Shown here one piece after another: positions 42,571 to 51,677 of a DNA stretch of 64,000 nt. The stretch spans positions 2,790,001 to 2,854,000 of the forward strand of contig NZ_LT576451.1 in assembly GCF_900086645.1 (NCBI RefSeq), written 5' to 3'. The number at the start of each line of letters is the position of its first letter. Position 1 is the stretch's first letter. The DNA comes from Curtobacterium sp. 9128. Lineage in GTDB: Bacteria > Actinomycetota > Actinomycetes > Actinomycetales > Microbacteriaceae. A program made the translations under genes and the position numbers. The notes beneath the pieces are model-generated. The model was not told the DNA's origin. It did no database searches and saw only the letters and a program-made list of their open reading frames with translations.

Positions 42571-43708
42571 TGCGCCGACCCGCGTCGACGCTCCCGCCTC
42601 ATTCGACCGCGCCGACGACGCCGCGTCCGCACACCGGGGCCACGCCGCTCCCCGGCCTCCGCATCGTGCACCCAACGTCCTCCGTCCGGCCGGCCTCGGC
42701 AAGACGCTCCTGACCTTCGCGACGCACATCCTCGTGCCGCTGTTCCTGGCGGCCGGCATGGGCCTGGCATACCTCGGCGCCTTCCACGCCCCCGCACCGA
42801 AGGACCTCCCCGTCGGCATCGTCGGCCAGGGAGCGACCGCGCAGGTGTTCGCGCAGTCCGTGACGGACCAGTCCGACGGCGCCCTCGTTGCACACGTCGT
42901 CGCCACCGACGCCTCGGCGAAGCAGCAGGTCCGGGATCGCGAGCTCGCCGCGGTCTTCGCCCCGACGACGACCGACGCATCGCTCTACGTCTCCACGGCG
43001 GCCAGCGAGACCACGGCCACCGCGGCGCAGAAGATCTTCATGCCGATCGCGTACGAGCAGCACCTGCCGTTCCACGTCGTCGACGTCGTCCCCTCGGGCG
43101 ACCAGGACAGCACCGGTCAGGGCCTCTTCTTCCTGCTCGTCGCACTGAGCGTCGGCGGCTACGCATCGGCGATCGCGGTCGCAGCGTTCGCCACGAAGCT
43201 CCGCACGGTGTGGACCGCCGTCATCGGGCTCGCCACCGCCGGGGTCGTCGCGGGCATCGGGATCGTGATCGCCGGGCCGATCTACGGCGTCATCACCACA
43301 CACCAGTGGCAGATCTTCTTGTTCGCGTGGATGTACGACGCGATCATCATCGGGCTCGGGATCGGCCTGCACCCGATCCTCGGACGCTGGACCACCCCGG
43401 TGCTGACGATGCTCTTCGTGATGCTGAACTTCACGTCGTCCGGCGGGATCTTCCAGCCGGCGTTCCAGCCCGGGTTCTTCGCGGCGCTCAACTCCTTCTG
43501 GTCCGGCGCCGCATGGCTCCAGGCAGCACAGGACCTGCAGTACTTCCCCGGCGCCTCGCTCGGTCGGAGTTCCCTCGTGCTGACACTGTGGCTGGTCGGT
43601 GCCGTGCTCCTCTGCGTCGTCGTGCACGGCCTCGTCGCCCGCCGCACCCGCATCGCCCGCGAGCGCGAGGTGTCCCGCCTCGAGGAGGAAGAGGTCGTCG
43701 CGGCCTGA
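42545..43708 (+). CDS. DUF3533/YhgE-like ABC-2-type membrane protein
   Basis: 387-residue membrane protein with one N-terminal helix (FATHILVPLFLAAGMGLAYLGAF), a large extracytoplasmic domain of about 130 residues (PVGIVGQGATAQVFAQSV... AFAPTTTDASLYVSTAAS), and then five or six C-terminal helices (LFFLLVALSVGGYASAIAVAAF). That architecture is shared by YhgE/Pip and DUF3533 proteins, related to ABC-2 permeases. The C-terminus is charged (RIAREREVSRLEEEEVV). GTG at 42545 was chosen because the dyad surrounds it and VSEVAKYNF is the first plausible segment; earlier residues would be translated from the dyad. Its substrate is unknown. Confidence 0.7.
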   Translation: MSEVAKYNFAPTRVDAPASFDRADDAASAHRGHAAPRPPHRAPNVLRPAGLGKTLLTFATHILVPLFLAAGMGLAYLGAFHAPAPKDLPVGIVGQGATAQVFAQSVTDQSDGALVAHVVATDASAKQQVRDRELAAVFAPTTTDASLYVSTAASETTATAAQKIFMPIAYEQHLPFHVVDVVPSGDQDSTGQGLFFLLVALSVGGYASAIAVAAFATKLRTVWTAVIGLATAGVVAGIGIVIAGPIYGVITTHQWQIFLFAWMYDAIIIGLGIGLHPILGRWTTPVLTMLFVMLNFTSSGGIFQPAFQPGFFAALNSFWSGAAWLQAAQDLQYFPGASLGRSSLVLTLWLVGAVLLCVVVHGLVARRTRIAREREVSRLEEEEVVAA

Positions 43709-43728
43709 CCCCCGCTACGCTCGATCCC

Positions 43729-44511
43729 GTGGACCTCAGCGCCGACCTGGACTTCGCCCGTTCCCTCGCCGACACCGCCGACGCGATCAGCCTCGAGCGG
43801 TTCCGAGCGGCCGATCTCCACGTGTCGAAGAAGGCCGACAGCACGCACGTCACCGATGCCGACCAGGCCGTCGAGCGGGCCCTGCGGGAGCGGATCGCGG
43901 CCGAACGACCGGACGACTCGTTCCTCGGCGAGGAGACGACAGCGGACTCCGGCGCCGAGGCAATGAGCGAAGGACACCGTCAGTGGGTGGTCGACCCGAT
44001 CGACGGCACCGCGAACTACCTCCGCGGCGTCCCGGTCTGGGCGACGCTCATCTCGCTCGCGGTGGACGGCCGCCCGGTCCTCGGCGTGGTCAGCGCCCCG
44101 GCGCTCGGCAAGCGGTGGTGGGCCGCGCAGGGGCTCGGTGCGCACTCGCTGGAGGGCGAGCTGCACGTGTCAGGAGTCACCGAACTCGGCGATGCGAGCC
44201 TCAGCTACAACAGCATCCAGCAGTGGGACGACGACGACCGTCTGCAGGCGCTGATCGACCTGTCGCGCAAGGTCTGGCGCACCCGTGCGTACGGGGACAT
44301 GTGGTCGTACATGATGGTGGCCGAGGGCGTCCTCGACGTCGCCGGCGAGCCGGACCTCAGGCCGTGGGACATCGCCGCGCTGGTCCCCATCGTCGAAGAG
44401 GCCGGCGGCCGCATCACCTCGCTCGACGGCGATCCGGGCCCCTGGCACGGCAGCGCCCTCGCGACGAACGGCCTGGTCCACGACGCCGTCGTCGAGGTCA
44501 TCCGCCGGTAA
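43729..44511 (+). CDS. hisN: Inositol-monophosphatase-family phosphatase, probably histidinol-phosphatase
   Basis: Mg2+-dependent phosphatase of the IMPase superfamily; in actinobacteria the copy of this length (260 residues) is usually HisN, which makes histidinol from histidinol-phosphate. Metal-binding motif DPIDGTANYLRGVPVWATLISL, with the upstream EE in FLGEETT and the final Asp in LRPWDIAALVPIVEEAGG. The N-terminal DADQAVERALRERI is also typical. GTG at 43729 was chosen. No other his gene is in the window. Confidence 0.82.
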   Translation: MDLSADLDFARSLADTADAISLERFRAADLHVSKKADSTHVTDADQAVERALRERIAAERPDDSFLGEETTADSGAEAMSEGHRQWVVDPIDGTANYLRGVPVWATLISLAVDGRPVLGVVSAPALGKRWWAAQGLGAHSLEGELHVSGVTELGDASLSYNSIQQWDDDDRLQALIDLSRKVWRTRAYGDMWSYMMVAEGVLDVAGEPDLRPWDIAALVPIVEEAGGRITSLDGDPGPWHGSALATNGLVHDAVVEVIRR

Positions 44512-45099
44512 GCGATCCGATCACCCCCGTTCGAGTGTCGTCCTGACACGTGACGGGCACCCGTACCCCGGACGACGAGCTCGGTGACGAGCCAGTCCCG
44601 GAACTCCACGACGCACCGGGCGGAACCGATGCAAGCCGTACCCCGATCGCATACCACAGGGTACGGAGCACGACCCCCGGAGTCGGGGCAGGACCCCCCA
44701 TTTTGGGGTGACCATGATTCACATTTCGTTGCGCTGACCGGACTACGGCCGTGACCGCTGGGTTATCTTTGCCGAAGACGACAGGTCAGGTGGCGTCTCG
44801 GGATCCCTAGTCCCGAAGCAGATCCGGACCGGTCGTGTTCGTCGAAGACCCTAACCCGAGGGGTGATACAGACGATGACATCATCGTTCCCGAGCAGGAT
44901 CGAGTGCACCCTCACTCGACCGCATTCCAACCACGATCAGTCCGGCGCGCATCTGATTGCCGCCTCGCGTCCGAGCACCCGTGCGGTCACCCGCCGCACC
45001 ACCGCCCGGATCTCCGCAGTGACCCTGGGCGCAGCACGCCCGGGCGCACTCCGTCCCGTCTCCACGCTCGCTTCCGGACCCGGAGGCCGGTGAGTCCCC
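44512..45099 (+). other. Long leader region before the LuxR regulator
   Basis: The 588 nt contain no gene I can assign. CCGTACCC at 44636-44643 and GGGTACGG at 44659-44666 form an 8-bp hairpin, possibly the hisN terminator. Further on come an AT-richer patch, CATGATTCACATTTCG (44711), GGTTATCTTTG (44761), and CGGGATCCCTAGTCCCG (44802). A frame from ATG 44875 reaches a stop next to the LuxR start and is Ser/Thr/Arg-rich (MTSSFPSRIECTLTRPHSNH); it could be a leader peptide or nothing. The LuxR promoter is expected here. Confidence 0.55.
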
Positions 45100-47811
45100 A
45101 TGGAACTCACCGGTCGACGTTCTGAGGTCGACCGGATCGCGGCCCTCGCTGTACTCCCTCGGGAGTCCGCGATGGTCGTGGTCGGCGACCCTGGCTCTGG
45201 ACGCACCAGCGTCCTCGACGCGGTCTCGAACCGCGTCTCCATCCCCGTCGTCCGGCTCGGCGTCAACGGCTCTGAAGCCCGTTGGCCCATGTCCGGAGTG
45301 ACATCCCTCTTCACCGCACTCGACGACCCGAGGGCCTCGGCGCACATCGCGCGGCTGGTCCGCAACGTCGACGAGGGCCTCGCCGCGGCGCACGACTTCC
45401 TCGACGCCGTGCACGCGCTGACGCTCCCGCCGACGCTCGTGCTCATCGACGACCTCGACCGGATGGACGCCGAGAGCCAGGAGCTCATCGCGTTCCTGGC
45501 CGGGCGACTCGCCGGCACCGCCATGCGCCTCGTGGCGACGGTCCGTCGTGTGCCGTCGAACGGTCCGCTCGCGGCCCTCCCGATGCTCCGGCTCCAGCCG
45601 CTGCAGCCGGACGAGGCGCTCGTGCTCGCCCGTGACATGGCGCCGGAGGAGGCGAACGACGGTGTCCTCGCCGTCCTCGCCGACGAAACAGGCGGCAACC
45701 CTGGCGCGCTCCGCGAGCAGATCGGTGCGCTCCGACGTGAACAACTCGTCGGCACCGAACCGCTCGTGCTGCCGCTGCGGCCGACCCCGACGACCTCCGC
45801 TGCGGCGGCGCTCGTCCTCGAAGCCGCTGCGGGACGCGATCTGGACGTCCTCGCACGACTGGCCCTCGTCCCGACGGCGCGCGTCGCCGCCTGGGACCGG
45901 GACGCGATCGACGACCTCGTGGGCGCCGGTCTCGCCACCGTCCGCGGGCCGTCGATCGCCGTCCGTGACCCGCTCGTGCGCTCCGCGCTGTACTGGAGCA
46001 TGCCCGCACGGGACCGCCGCGAGGCGCACACCGCACTGGCGACGAGCGCAGCGGCGCACGACGACCGTTCGGCCGCCTGGCACGCGAGCTTCGTCGACGA
46101 CGTCCCGGACGCCATCGCACTGCTCGCCGCCGCACGGTCGTACGCGGTGGACGGCGACGCCCACGCGGCGGTCGCCCTCACCGAGCGCGCCCTGCACATC
46201 GGCACCGCGTCCGAGACCGAACACGGCGCACTGCTGGGCGTTGCCGAAGCGCTGCTCGCGCACCGGCTCCTCGGCTTCGCGGCACGGTACCTGGCGGCGA
46301 TCCGGCCGTTCCAGGAACTCCGCGACGAGGTCAGGCGTCTCCGTCTGCAGTACTCGGTGCAGTACCTCAGCGGTGACGCCGTGCACGCCGACGAGCTCTC
46401 GGTGCCCGTCGACACGGCCGACGACAGCGACGCGGACGCGCTCTCCGGGCTGCTCGCCATGGTCGCCTGCTTCCGCGCCGAGGCGTGGGAGATCGACCAG
46501 GCGCGCGATCTCCTGCACCGAGCCGAGCCCTTCGAGGACCGTGCCTCCGCGCACACCGCGGAGATCCTCGGCACAGCGCGCGAGCTCGTGGCGGCGGTCG
46601 ACGGCACGCTGCCGCCGGACGCCGAACTGCACGACGGACTGGCCGCGCAGCGGCTGCTCGTCATGTCCGACCCGGCGTTGCTCCTCCTCGCACACGCCCT
46701 GAGCCTCGCCGAGCGCTACCGCAGCGCCCGGCGGGTGTTCGCCCTGGTGCTCGCCAGGACGACCGCCACCGCACCGGTGTGGCTCGAGGCGGCGCGGTAC
46801 CTGTCCGCCGAGAACGAGGTGCGCTCCGGCAACTTCCGGCAGGCGCTCCGCGCGATCGACGTGTGGGAAGCCGGCTCGGCCGTCATCGAGCGCCTCCGCG
46901 AACCGTCCAGGGCGATCGCCGTCGCCTGGCGGCACTTCGCGGAGGGCCGCTCCGCCGACGCGCTCGACGTCGTCGACCACTGCCTGCGGCAGCGCTCCAC
47001 CAACCGGCTCTGGGGGGCGACGGCGAAGCTGTACGCGCTCCGCGGCCGCGTGCTGCTCCTCGACGGGCGACTCGAGGAGGCCGCGTCCTCCCTCGAGGCG
47101 GCCGACGCGATCGGTCGCAGCCTCAGGAACCCCGCGGTGCTCCGGCACCTGGGCGACCTGGTCGAGGTGTACGTGCGGCTCGGACGAACCGACGACGCGC
47201 GCACCATCACGGCGCGTCTCGCCGCCGACCACCACGCCCGACCGTCGAGGTGGGGTGCGCTGGTCCTCGCGAGGAGCCTCGCGCTCATCGCGGACGACAC
47301 CACCCGGGACACCTCGCGGCGTCGGGCGCTGGAGATCTTCCAGCCGGCCGACTCGCAGTTCGAGCGGGCCAGGACGTTGGCGGCGCTCGCCGCGATCGGC
47401 GCACCTGGTGACCGCGCACGACTCGGTGCGGCAGCCGCCGCAGCGTACGAAGCGGCGGGACTCCGCCGACCGCTCGCGACGCCGGCGTCGACGGTCGCCA
47501 TGCCGTCGCTCGGCGGCAACGCGATCGGATCAGGTCCGTTCTCCGGCGGGGTGCGTTCCGGCGCCCTCCTCTCCGCGTCGACGCCGGTGACACCCGGCAC
47601 GCCGCGGAGCGCCCCGGACGCCGCAGCGGTGCTCACGTCGCTGACGGCCGAGGAGCGTGCCGTGGTGCAGAAGGTGACGGAGGGGTACCGCAACCGCGAG
47701 ATCGCCTCGTCGCTGTACATGTCGCAGCGGACGGTGGAGCTGCGGCTGACGCAGATCTACCGGAAGGTCGGGGCGCGGTCCCGGTCCCACCTGGTCGCGC
47801 TGCTCACGTGA
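45100..47811 (+). CDS. Large LuxR-family (LAL-type) transcriptional regulator
   Basis: 903-residue ATP-binding LuxR regulator. N-terminal AAA domain: SAMVVVGDPGSGRTSVLD is the Walker A position, but the essential Lys is replaced by Arg (GSGRTS). Walker B is LVLIDDLDRMDAESQ. A long alpha-helical middle (residues 300-800) fits TPR-like repeats. The HTH LTSLTAEERAVVQKVTEGYRNREIASSLYMSQRTVELRLTQIYRKVGARSRSHLVALL closes the protein. Targets are unknown; it lies alone, before glmS. ATG at 45100 follows GGAGGCCGGTGAGTCCCC. Confidence 0.85.
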   Translation: MELTGRRSEVDRIAALAVLPRESAMVVVGDPGSGRTSVLDAVSNRVSIPVVRLGVNGSEARWPMSGVTSLFTALDDPRASAHIARLVRNVDEGLAAAHDFLDAVHALTLPPTLVLIDDLDRMDAESQELIAFLAGRLAGTAMRLVATVRRVPSNGPLAALPMLRLQPLQPDEALVLARDMAPEEANDGVLAVLADETGGNPGALREQIGALRREQLVGTEPLVLPLRPTPTTSAAAALVLEAAAGRDLDVLARLALVPTARVAAWDRDAIDDLVGAGLATVRGPSIAVRDPLVRSALYWSMPARDRREAHTALATSAAAHDDRSAAWHASFVDDVPDAIALLAAARSYAVDGDAHAAVALTERALHIGTASETEHGALLGVAEALLAHRLLGFAARYLAAIRPFQELRDEVRRLRLQYSVQYLSGDAVHADELSVPVDTADDSDADALSGLLAMVACFRAEAWEIDQARDLLHRAEPFEDRASAHTAEILGTARELVAAVDGTLPPDAELHDGLAAQRLLVMSDPALLLLAHALSLAERYRSARRVFALVLARTTATAPVWLEAARYLSAENEVRSGNFRQALRAIDVWEAGSAVIERLREPSRAIAVAWRHFAEGRSADALDVVDHCLRQRSTNRLWGATAKLYALRGRVLLLDGRLEEAASSLEAADAIGRSLRNPAVLRHLGDLVEVYVRLGRTDDARTITARLAADHHARPSRWGALVLARSLALIADDTTRDTSRRRALEIFQPADSQFERARTLAALAAIGAPGDRARLGAAAAAAYEAAGLRRPLATPASTVAMPSLGGNAIGSGPFSGGVRSGALLSASTPVTPGTPRSAPDAAAVLTSLTAEERAVVQKVTEGYRNREIASSLYMSQRTVELRLTQIYRKVGARSRSHLVALLT

Positions 47812-48211
47812 TCTGAACCACCGCATCCACACACTGGAGGCCCGGTGCCAGCTGGCACCGGGCCTCCAGTCCGTCTGCGGGTTGCGTGACACCGCACGCG
47901 ACCGCGCGGATTCGCACGGTCCGCGCGAAGAACCGCAACAAGCGTCGCGGAGCGTTGTCCACCGGCCCCGCCGCCGGTGATGCTGTCCATGCACCGACCG
48001 CCGCGCCTCCCCCGGGAGGCCAGCCCACGGTACCCCGATCGGTACCCGAACCGTCGGCCCCGGTACGCCGTCGTCCGTCCTCGCCTGATCCGAGGACGGG
48101 CGGCGGTCCGGGCCGACGGCCCCGATCGCGTGGCAGACCCGAACGCGGCGGTCGGTGCCGCCCCGCTCCTGCACCGCTCCCCCACCGTCCTCCCACCCGA
48201 AGGGACATCCG
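47812..48211 (+). other. LuxR to glmS intergenic region
   Basis: The 400 nt hold the terminator palindrome at 47833-47870 and then about 340 nt of GC-rich DNA with no credible ORF and no glmS ribozyme-like core. Short direct words CGCGCGGATTCGC/CGGTCCGCGCG near 47905-47925 are partly inverted. The glmS promoter should be here; no clear -10/-35 was identified. Confidence 0.6.
47833..47870 (+). terminator. Perfect 38-bp palindrome after the LuxR gene
   Basis: Starts ACTGGAGGCCCGGTGCCA and is a perfect palindrome centred at 47851/47852. It lies 21 nt after the LuxR stop, where a hairpin terminator is expected. No U-tract follows (CCGTCTGCGG). Confidence 0.75.
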
Positions 48212-49993
48212 ATGTGCGGCATCATCGCGGCCCGCGTCACCGACGACGCGACCCCCTACCTCCTCGACGGCCTGGAACGGCTCGAGTACCGCGGGTACGA
48301 CTCCGCGGGCATCGCCGTCCGCACGGCCACCGGTGGTACCGAGACCATCCGGTCGGTGTCCCGGGTGGGCGACCTCCGAACGCTCGTCGCTGCCCGATCG
48401 GGTGATGCCCTCACCGGCACCGGCATCGGGCACACCCGCTGGGCGACGCACGGTGGCGTCTCCGAACGGAACGCCCACCCGCACACGGACTGCTCCGGCC
48501 GGATCAGCGTCGTGCACAACGGCATCGTCGAGAACGCCGAGCGCCTCCGCGCGATGCTCGAGGCGCAGGGACACGTCTTCGCGTCGGACGTCGACTCCGA
48601 GGTCATCACGCACCTCGTCGAGCGTGCGCTCGCCGTGGACGCCGACCTGATGCTCGCCGTCCAGATCGCGACGGCACAGCTCGAGGGCTCGTGGGCGATC
48701 GTCGTGCTCGACTCCCGCACGAACCGCATGGTCGTCGCGGCGGAACGCTCCCCGCTCGTGGTGGCCCGAGCGTCCCGTGGCGACTTCGTCGCGAGCGACA
48801 TCGGTGCGATCGCCGAGTGGTGCGAGACCTTCGTGGCGCTCCGCGACGGCGACGTCGTCGAGCTCGGGGAGTCCTGGAACTGGTCCTCCGCCGGGATCTC
48901 GGTGCCGGTGCCGTTCCCGACGCCGTCGCCGTTCGCAGCCGCGGCGCTCGACCTCGGCGACCACCCGGACCACATGGCGAAGGAGATCGAGGAGCAGCCG
49001 GCGGTCGTGGCCTCGATCGTCGACCGCATCGCCGGACGTGCGGCCGACGGGAGCATGTGGGTCGGCCTCGGGCTCCCCGGGTTCCACCGCCTCGCGATCG
49101 TCGCCTGCGGCACCTCCCTGAACGCCGGACAGGTCATCGCGACCGCGCTCCGCGGCATCGGCGGGGTGCCCACCGACATCGTCGTCGCGAGCGAGGCGGA
49201 CCAGGCGGTCCTCGGACCGGGGACGCTCGTCGTCGCCATCAGCCAGTCCGGCGAGACCGCCGACGTCCTCCGCGCGCTCGACCGCTTCGATGACCGGTAC
49301 CCGGTCCTCGCCCTGACCAACAACGTCCACTCGTCCCTGGCGCGCCGGGCCGACGCGGTGCTCGACTGCCACGCCGGCCCCGAGATCGGCGTCGCGGCGA
49401 CGAAGACGTTCACCGCCCAGGTGGTGGTCGGGGTCGCGGCGATGATCTCCGCGCTGGTCGCGTCCGGGCGCATCGACCCGACACAGGCGACAGCCCAGGT
49501 CGCGGGTCTCCGCGAGCTCCCGGCACGCATCGAGCGAGCCGGACGGGTCGCCGCCGACCGGATCCCGCTGCTGGTCTCGAGCGTGAAGGGCGCCACCGGG
49601 TTCCTGTTCCTCGGCCGCGGCGTCGGCCTGCCCTACGCGGCGGAGGGCGCCCTGAAGCTCAAGGAGCTCAGCTACCGGTGGGCGGAGGCATACCCGGCCG
49701 GTGAGCTGAAGCACGGGCCGCTCGCCCTCGTCGACGACGGCACACCCGTCGTCGTCATCGACCACGGGGAGCACCGGCTGCAGGCCGCGATCGCCGAAGT
49801 CCGCGCGCGTGGCGGCTTCGTCATCACGATCGGCGGCCCGGGATCGGACATCCCCGCGCTCGGCCCGACCGGACCGTGGGGCCCCCTGGAGGCCGTCGTG
49901 CCGCTCCAGATGCTCGCCCGCGAACTCGCGCTGCGGCTCGGCTGCGACGTCGACAAGCCGCGGAACCTCGCGAAGTCGGTGACGGTCGAGTAG
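48212..49993 (+). CDS. glmS: Glutamine--fructose-6-phosphate aminotransferase (isomerizing)
   Basis: First enzyme of UDP-GlcNAc synthesis for the cell wall. N-terminal class II glutaminase with the catalytic Cys at position 2 (MCGIIAARV), GYDSAGIAV and GHTRWATHG; then two SIS domains with CGTSLNAG, SQSGETADVLRALD and the C-terminal KELSYRWAEAYPAGELKHGPLAL, ending DKPRNLAKSVTVE. 593 residues is typical. ATG at 48212 is fixed by the need for Cys2. A tiny membrane-protein gene follows 2 nt after its stop. Confidence 0.96.
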   Translation: MCGIIAARVTDDATPYLLDGLERLEYRGYDSAGIAVRTATGGTETIRSVSRVGDLRTLVAARSGDALTGTGIGHTRWATHGGVSERNAHPHTDCSGRISVVHNGIVENAERLRAMLEAQGHVFASDVDSEVITHLVERALAVDADLMLAVQIATAQLEGSWAIVVLDSRTNRMVVAAERSPLVVARASRGDFVASDIGAIAEWCETFVALRDGDVVELGESWNWSSAGISVPVPFPTPSPFAAAALDLGDHPDHMAKEIEEQPAVVASIVDRIAGRAADGSMWVGLGLPGFHRLAIVACGTSLNAGQVIATALRGIGGVPTDIVVASEADQAVLGPGTLVVAISQSGETADVLRALDRFDDRYPVLALTNNVHSSLARRADAVLDCHAGPEIGVAATKTFTAQVVVGVAAMISALVASGRIDPTQATAQVAGLRELPARIERAGRVAADRIPLLVSSVKGATGFLFLGRGVGLPYAAEGALKLKELSYRWAEAYPAGELKHGPLALVDDGTPVVVIDHGEHRLQAAIAEVRARGGFVITIGGPGSDIPALGPTGPWGPLEAVVPLQMLARELALRLGCDVDKPRNLAKSVTVE

Positions 49994-49995
49994 GC

Positions 49996-50103
49996 GTGCC
50001 GAAGCCCATGAACCGCCTCACGGTGTTCCTCCTCGTCCTCACCGCGATCGCCGTGCTCGCCACGGTCGTCGTGATCGTGCTGCTGCCCTCGGTGCCCTCC
50101 TAG
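49996..50103 (+). CDS. Small single-helix membrane protein
   Basis: A 35-residue protein starting VPKPMNRLTVFLLVLTAI and continuing with a Val/Leu/Ile-rich helix to a Ser/Pro end. It would span the membrane once. GTG at 49996 begins two bases after the glmS stop; ATG at 50008 is an alternative. Too short for typical automated calls, but its hydrophobic pattern and position directly after glmS make it a plausible real gene. Function unknown. Confidence 0.5.
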   Translation: MPKPMNRLTVFLLVLTAIAVLATVVVIVLLPSVPS

Positions 50104-50127
50104 GCTGCTCTGCCACAGTGGCGGCTG

Positions 50128-50844
50128 ATGTCCACCGCTTCCTCCGCGTCCCTCGTCTTCGTCGCGATCCTCGTCGGCGCCGTGCTCCCGTTCGTCCCCG
50201 TGGTCGGACGGGTCGCGCGGATCGCCGCGACGATCGCCCACGAGGTCGGGCACTGCATCGTGGTCGTCCCGTTCGGCGGCCGGATCCGCCGGATCGACCT
50301 CCGCCCGGACGGGTCGGGTGAGGCCTGGGTCCAGCTCGGCGGTGTCCCCGGCGCGGTGCGCTGGCTGGTGCGGATCCTCAACCTCTACGCCGGGTACAGC
50401 GCGCCGCTCTGGGCCGGTGCGCTGTTGCTGACCGGGGTGCTGCACGGGTCGCGGTGGCTCCCGGTCGTCGTGCTCGGGGTGATCGGGCTCGTCGCGCTCG
50501 TGTTCGTCCGGAACTGGTTCGGGCTGCTCGTGGTGATCGGCTTCGACGTCCTGGCGCTGTGGGTCGCCCTCCGCCCGTCCGAGCTCACCGTGCTGGTCGT
50601 CGCGGCCGTCGGTGCACTGTTCGTGGTCGACGGCCTGCGCTCGGTCGTGCAGGTCGCCCGCTGGCTCCTCACCGGCGCCCGTGTCCAGACCGACTTCCAC
50701 ATCGCGGCGGCCGAGATGCGCCTGCCGGCCGGAGTGTGGTTCGTGCTGTTCGTGTTCGTCAACGGCGCGGCGGTGTGGCTTGCGCGGGGCCCCTTGCTCG
50801 AGGTCTGGGACACGATCGTCACCGGCGTCCGCGCGCTCGTCTAG
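50128..50844 (+). CDS. M50B-like membrane zinc metalloprotease
   Basis: 238-residue membrane protein with about 6 helices. The zinc motif AHEVGHCIVVVPFGGRI (HExxH as HEVGH) is near residue 40, followed by RIDLRPDGSGEAWVQL, which is the usual context in the actinobacterial M50B group. The NWFGLLVVIGFDV region has the expected later Asp. Such site-2-like proteases cleave within membranes, but the substrate here is unknown. ATG at 50128 follows the small membrane-protein gene by 24 nt. Confidence 0.8.
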   Translation: MSTASSASLVFVAILVGAVLPFVPVVGRVARIAATIAHEVGHCIVVVPFGGRIRRIDLRPDGSGEAWVQLGGVPGAVRWLVRILNLYAGYSAPLWAGALLLTGVLHGSRWLPVVVLGVIGLVALVFVRNWFGLLVVIGFDVLALWVALRPSELTVLVVAAVGALFVVDGLRSVVQVARWLLTGARVQTDFHIAAAEMRLPAGVWFVLFVFVNGAAVWLARGPLLEVWDTIVTGVRALV

Positions 50845-50898
50845 CGCTGGCCCGCGCCGCGCTGCCCTGCGCGGCCCCGCCCCGCCCGCCCCGCGCTG

Positions 50899-51029
50899 CC
50901 GACTCGGAACGACACGCTCGCTGTCGTACGACATCGACTCTGTCGCTCGCACGCGGCTGCAACCGTTGCGCGCGCGGGGCGACGACGGAACCGCTGTCGT
51001 ACGACAACGGCGTTGTCGTCCGTTGCGAG
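50899..51029 (+). repeat. 131-bp three-palindrome element, copy 4
   Basis: Same orientation as copy 1, starting CCGACTCGGAACGACAC. The left core TCGTACGA is centred at 50927/50928, the middle odd palindrome GCAAC-C-GTTGC at 50964, and the right core at 51000/51001. Outer centres are 73 bp apart. It fills nearly the whole gap between the M50-like and NUDIX genes, ending 28 nt before the NUDIX start. Confidence 0.88.
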
Positions 51030-51056
51030 CGCAACCACCCGCGCACGCCTGCCACG

Positions 51057-51605
51057 ATGGACACCATGTACGCAGCCGACGTCGCCCGCGCCCTCGCCGA
51101 GGCGCCCGCGAGCACCCTCCGCGACCGGTACCTCGCGTTCGTCAGGGAGCACGGGGACGCAGCGCTGTGGCGCGCGGGAGGCCCCGAGCACCTCACGGCG
51201 TCCTGCTTCGTGTTCTCGCCCGACCTGACGCACGTGCTGCTCTGCCTCCACCGCAAGGGTGCCTTCTGGGTGCAGTTCGGCGGGCACCTCGAACCGGGCG
51301 ACACATCGCTCGCCGACGCCGCCCGCCGCGAAGCCCGAGAGGAGTCCGGCATCGCCGCGCTCGATCTCGACGCCACGCGCATCATCGACCTCGACCGGCA
51401 CGACCTGCACGGCGGGTTCTCGTGCGCCGCGCACTGGGACGTCGGCTTCGTTGCGACCGTCCCCCGCGACACCGACACGACGGTCAGCGACGAGAGCGAC
51501 GACGTCCGATGGTTCCCGGTCGACGACCTTCCCGAATCACTCCCCGACGGCTTCGCCCGCCGCCTCGACGCCGTCCTCACGACCACCCGGCGCGACCACG
51601 TCTGA
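51057..51605 (+). CDS. NUDIX hydrolase
   Basis: Cytoplasmic pyrophosphohydrolase of 182 residues. The Nudix box is at about residues 75-97, GHLEPGDTSLADAARREAREESGI, with the REAREESG core of metal ligands. The N-terminal helix region (LAEAPASTLRDRYLAFVREHG) is typical of a group that cleaves nucleoside diphosphate derivatives. ATG at 51057 was chosen (a second ATG is at 51066); the long upstream frame is a shadow of the M50 gene. The element ends 28 nt upstream, so it overlaps the promoter region. The substrate is not visible. Confidence 0.85.
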   Translation: MDTMYAADVARALAEAPASTLRDRYLAFVREHGDAALWRAGGPEHLTASCFVFSPDLTHVLLCLHRKGAFWVQFGGHLEPGDTSLADAARREAREESGIAALDLDATRIIDLDRHDLHGGFSCAAHWDVGFVATVPRDTDTTVSDESDDVRWFPVDDLPESLPDGFARRLDAVLTTTRRDHV

Positions 51606-51638
51606 CGCCGAGCGGGATCCCGTTCGCACGTTTGACGG

Positions 51639-51674
51639 ATCCGGTTCCCGATCACCGGGGATCGGGAACCGGAT
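51639..51674. terminator. 15-bp perfect hairpin between convergent genes
   Basis: ATCCGGTTCCCGATC at 51639-51653 pairs perfectly with 51660-51674 around a 6-nt loop (ACCGGG). It lies between the NUDIX gene and the amidohydrolase gene, which ends at 51678. Confidence 0.8.
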
Positions 51675-51677
51675 TCG

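Noticed and set aside
47871..48211. glmS ribozyme before glmS
   Set aside because: No core resembling the Firmicutes glmS ribozyme was seen, and the family is not expected in actinobacteria.
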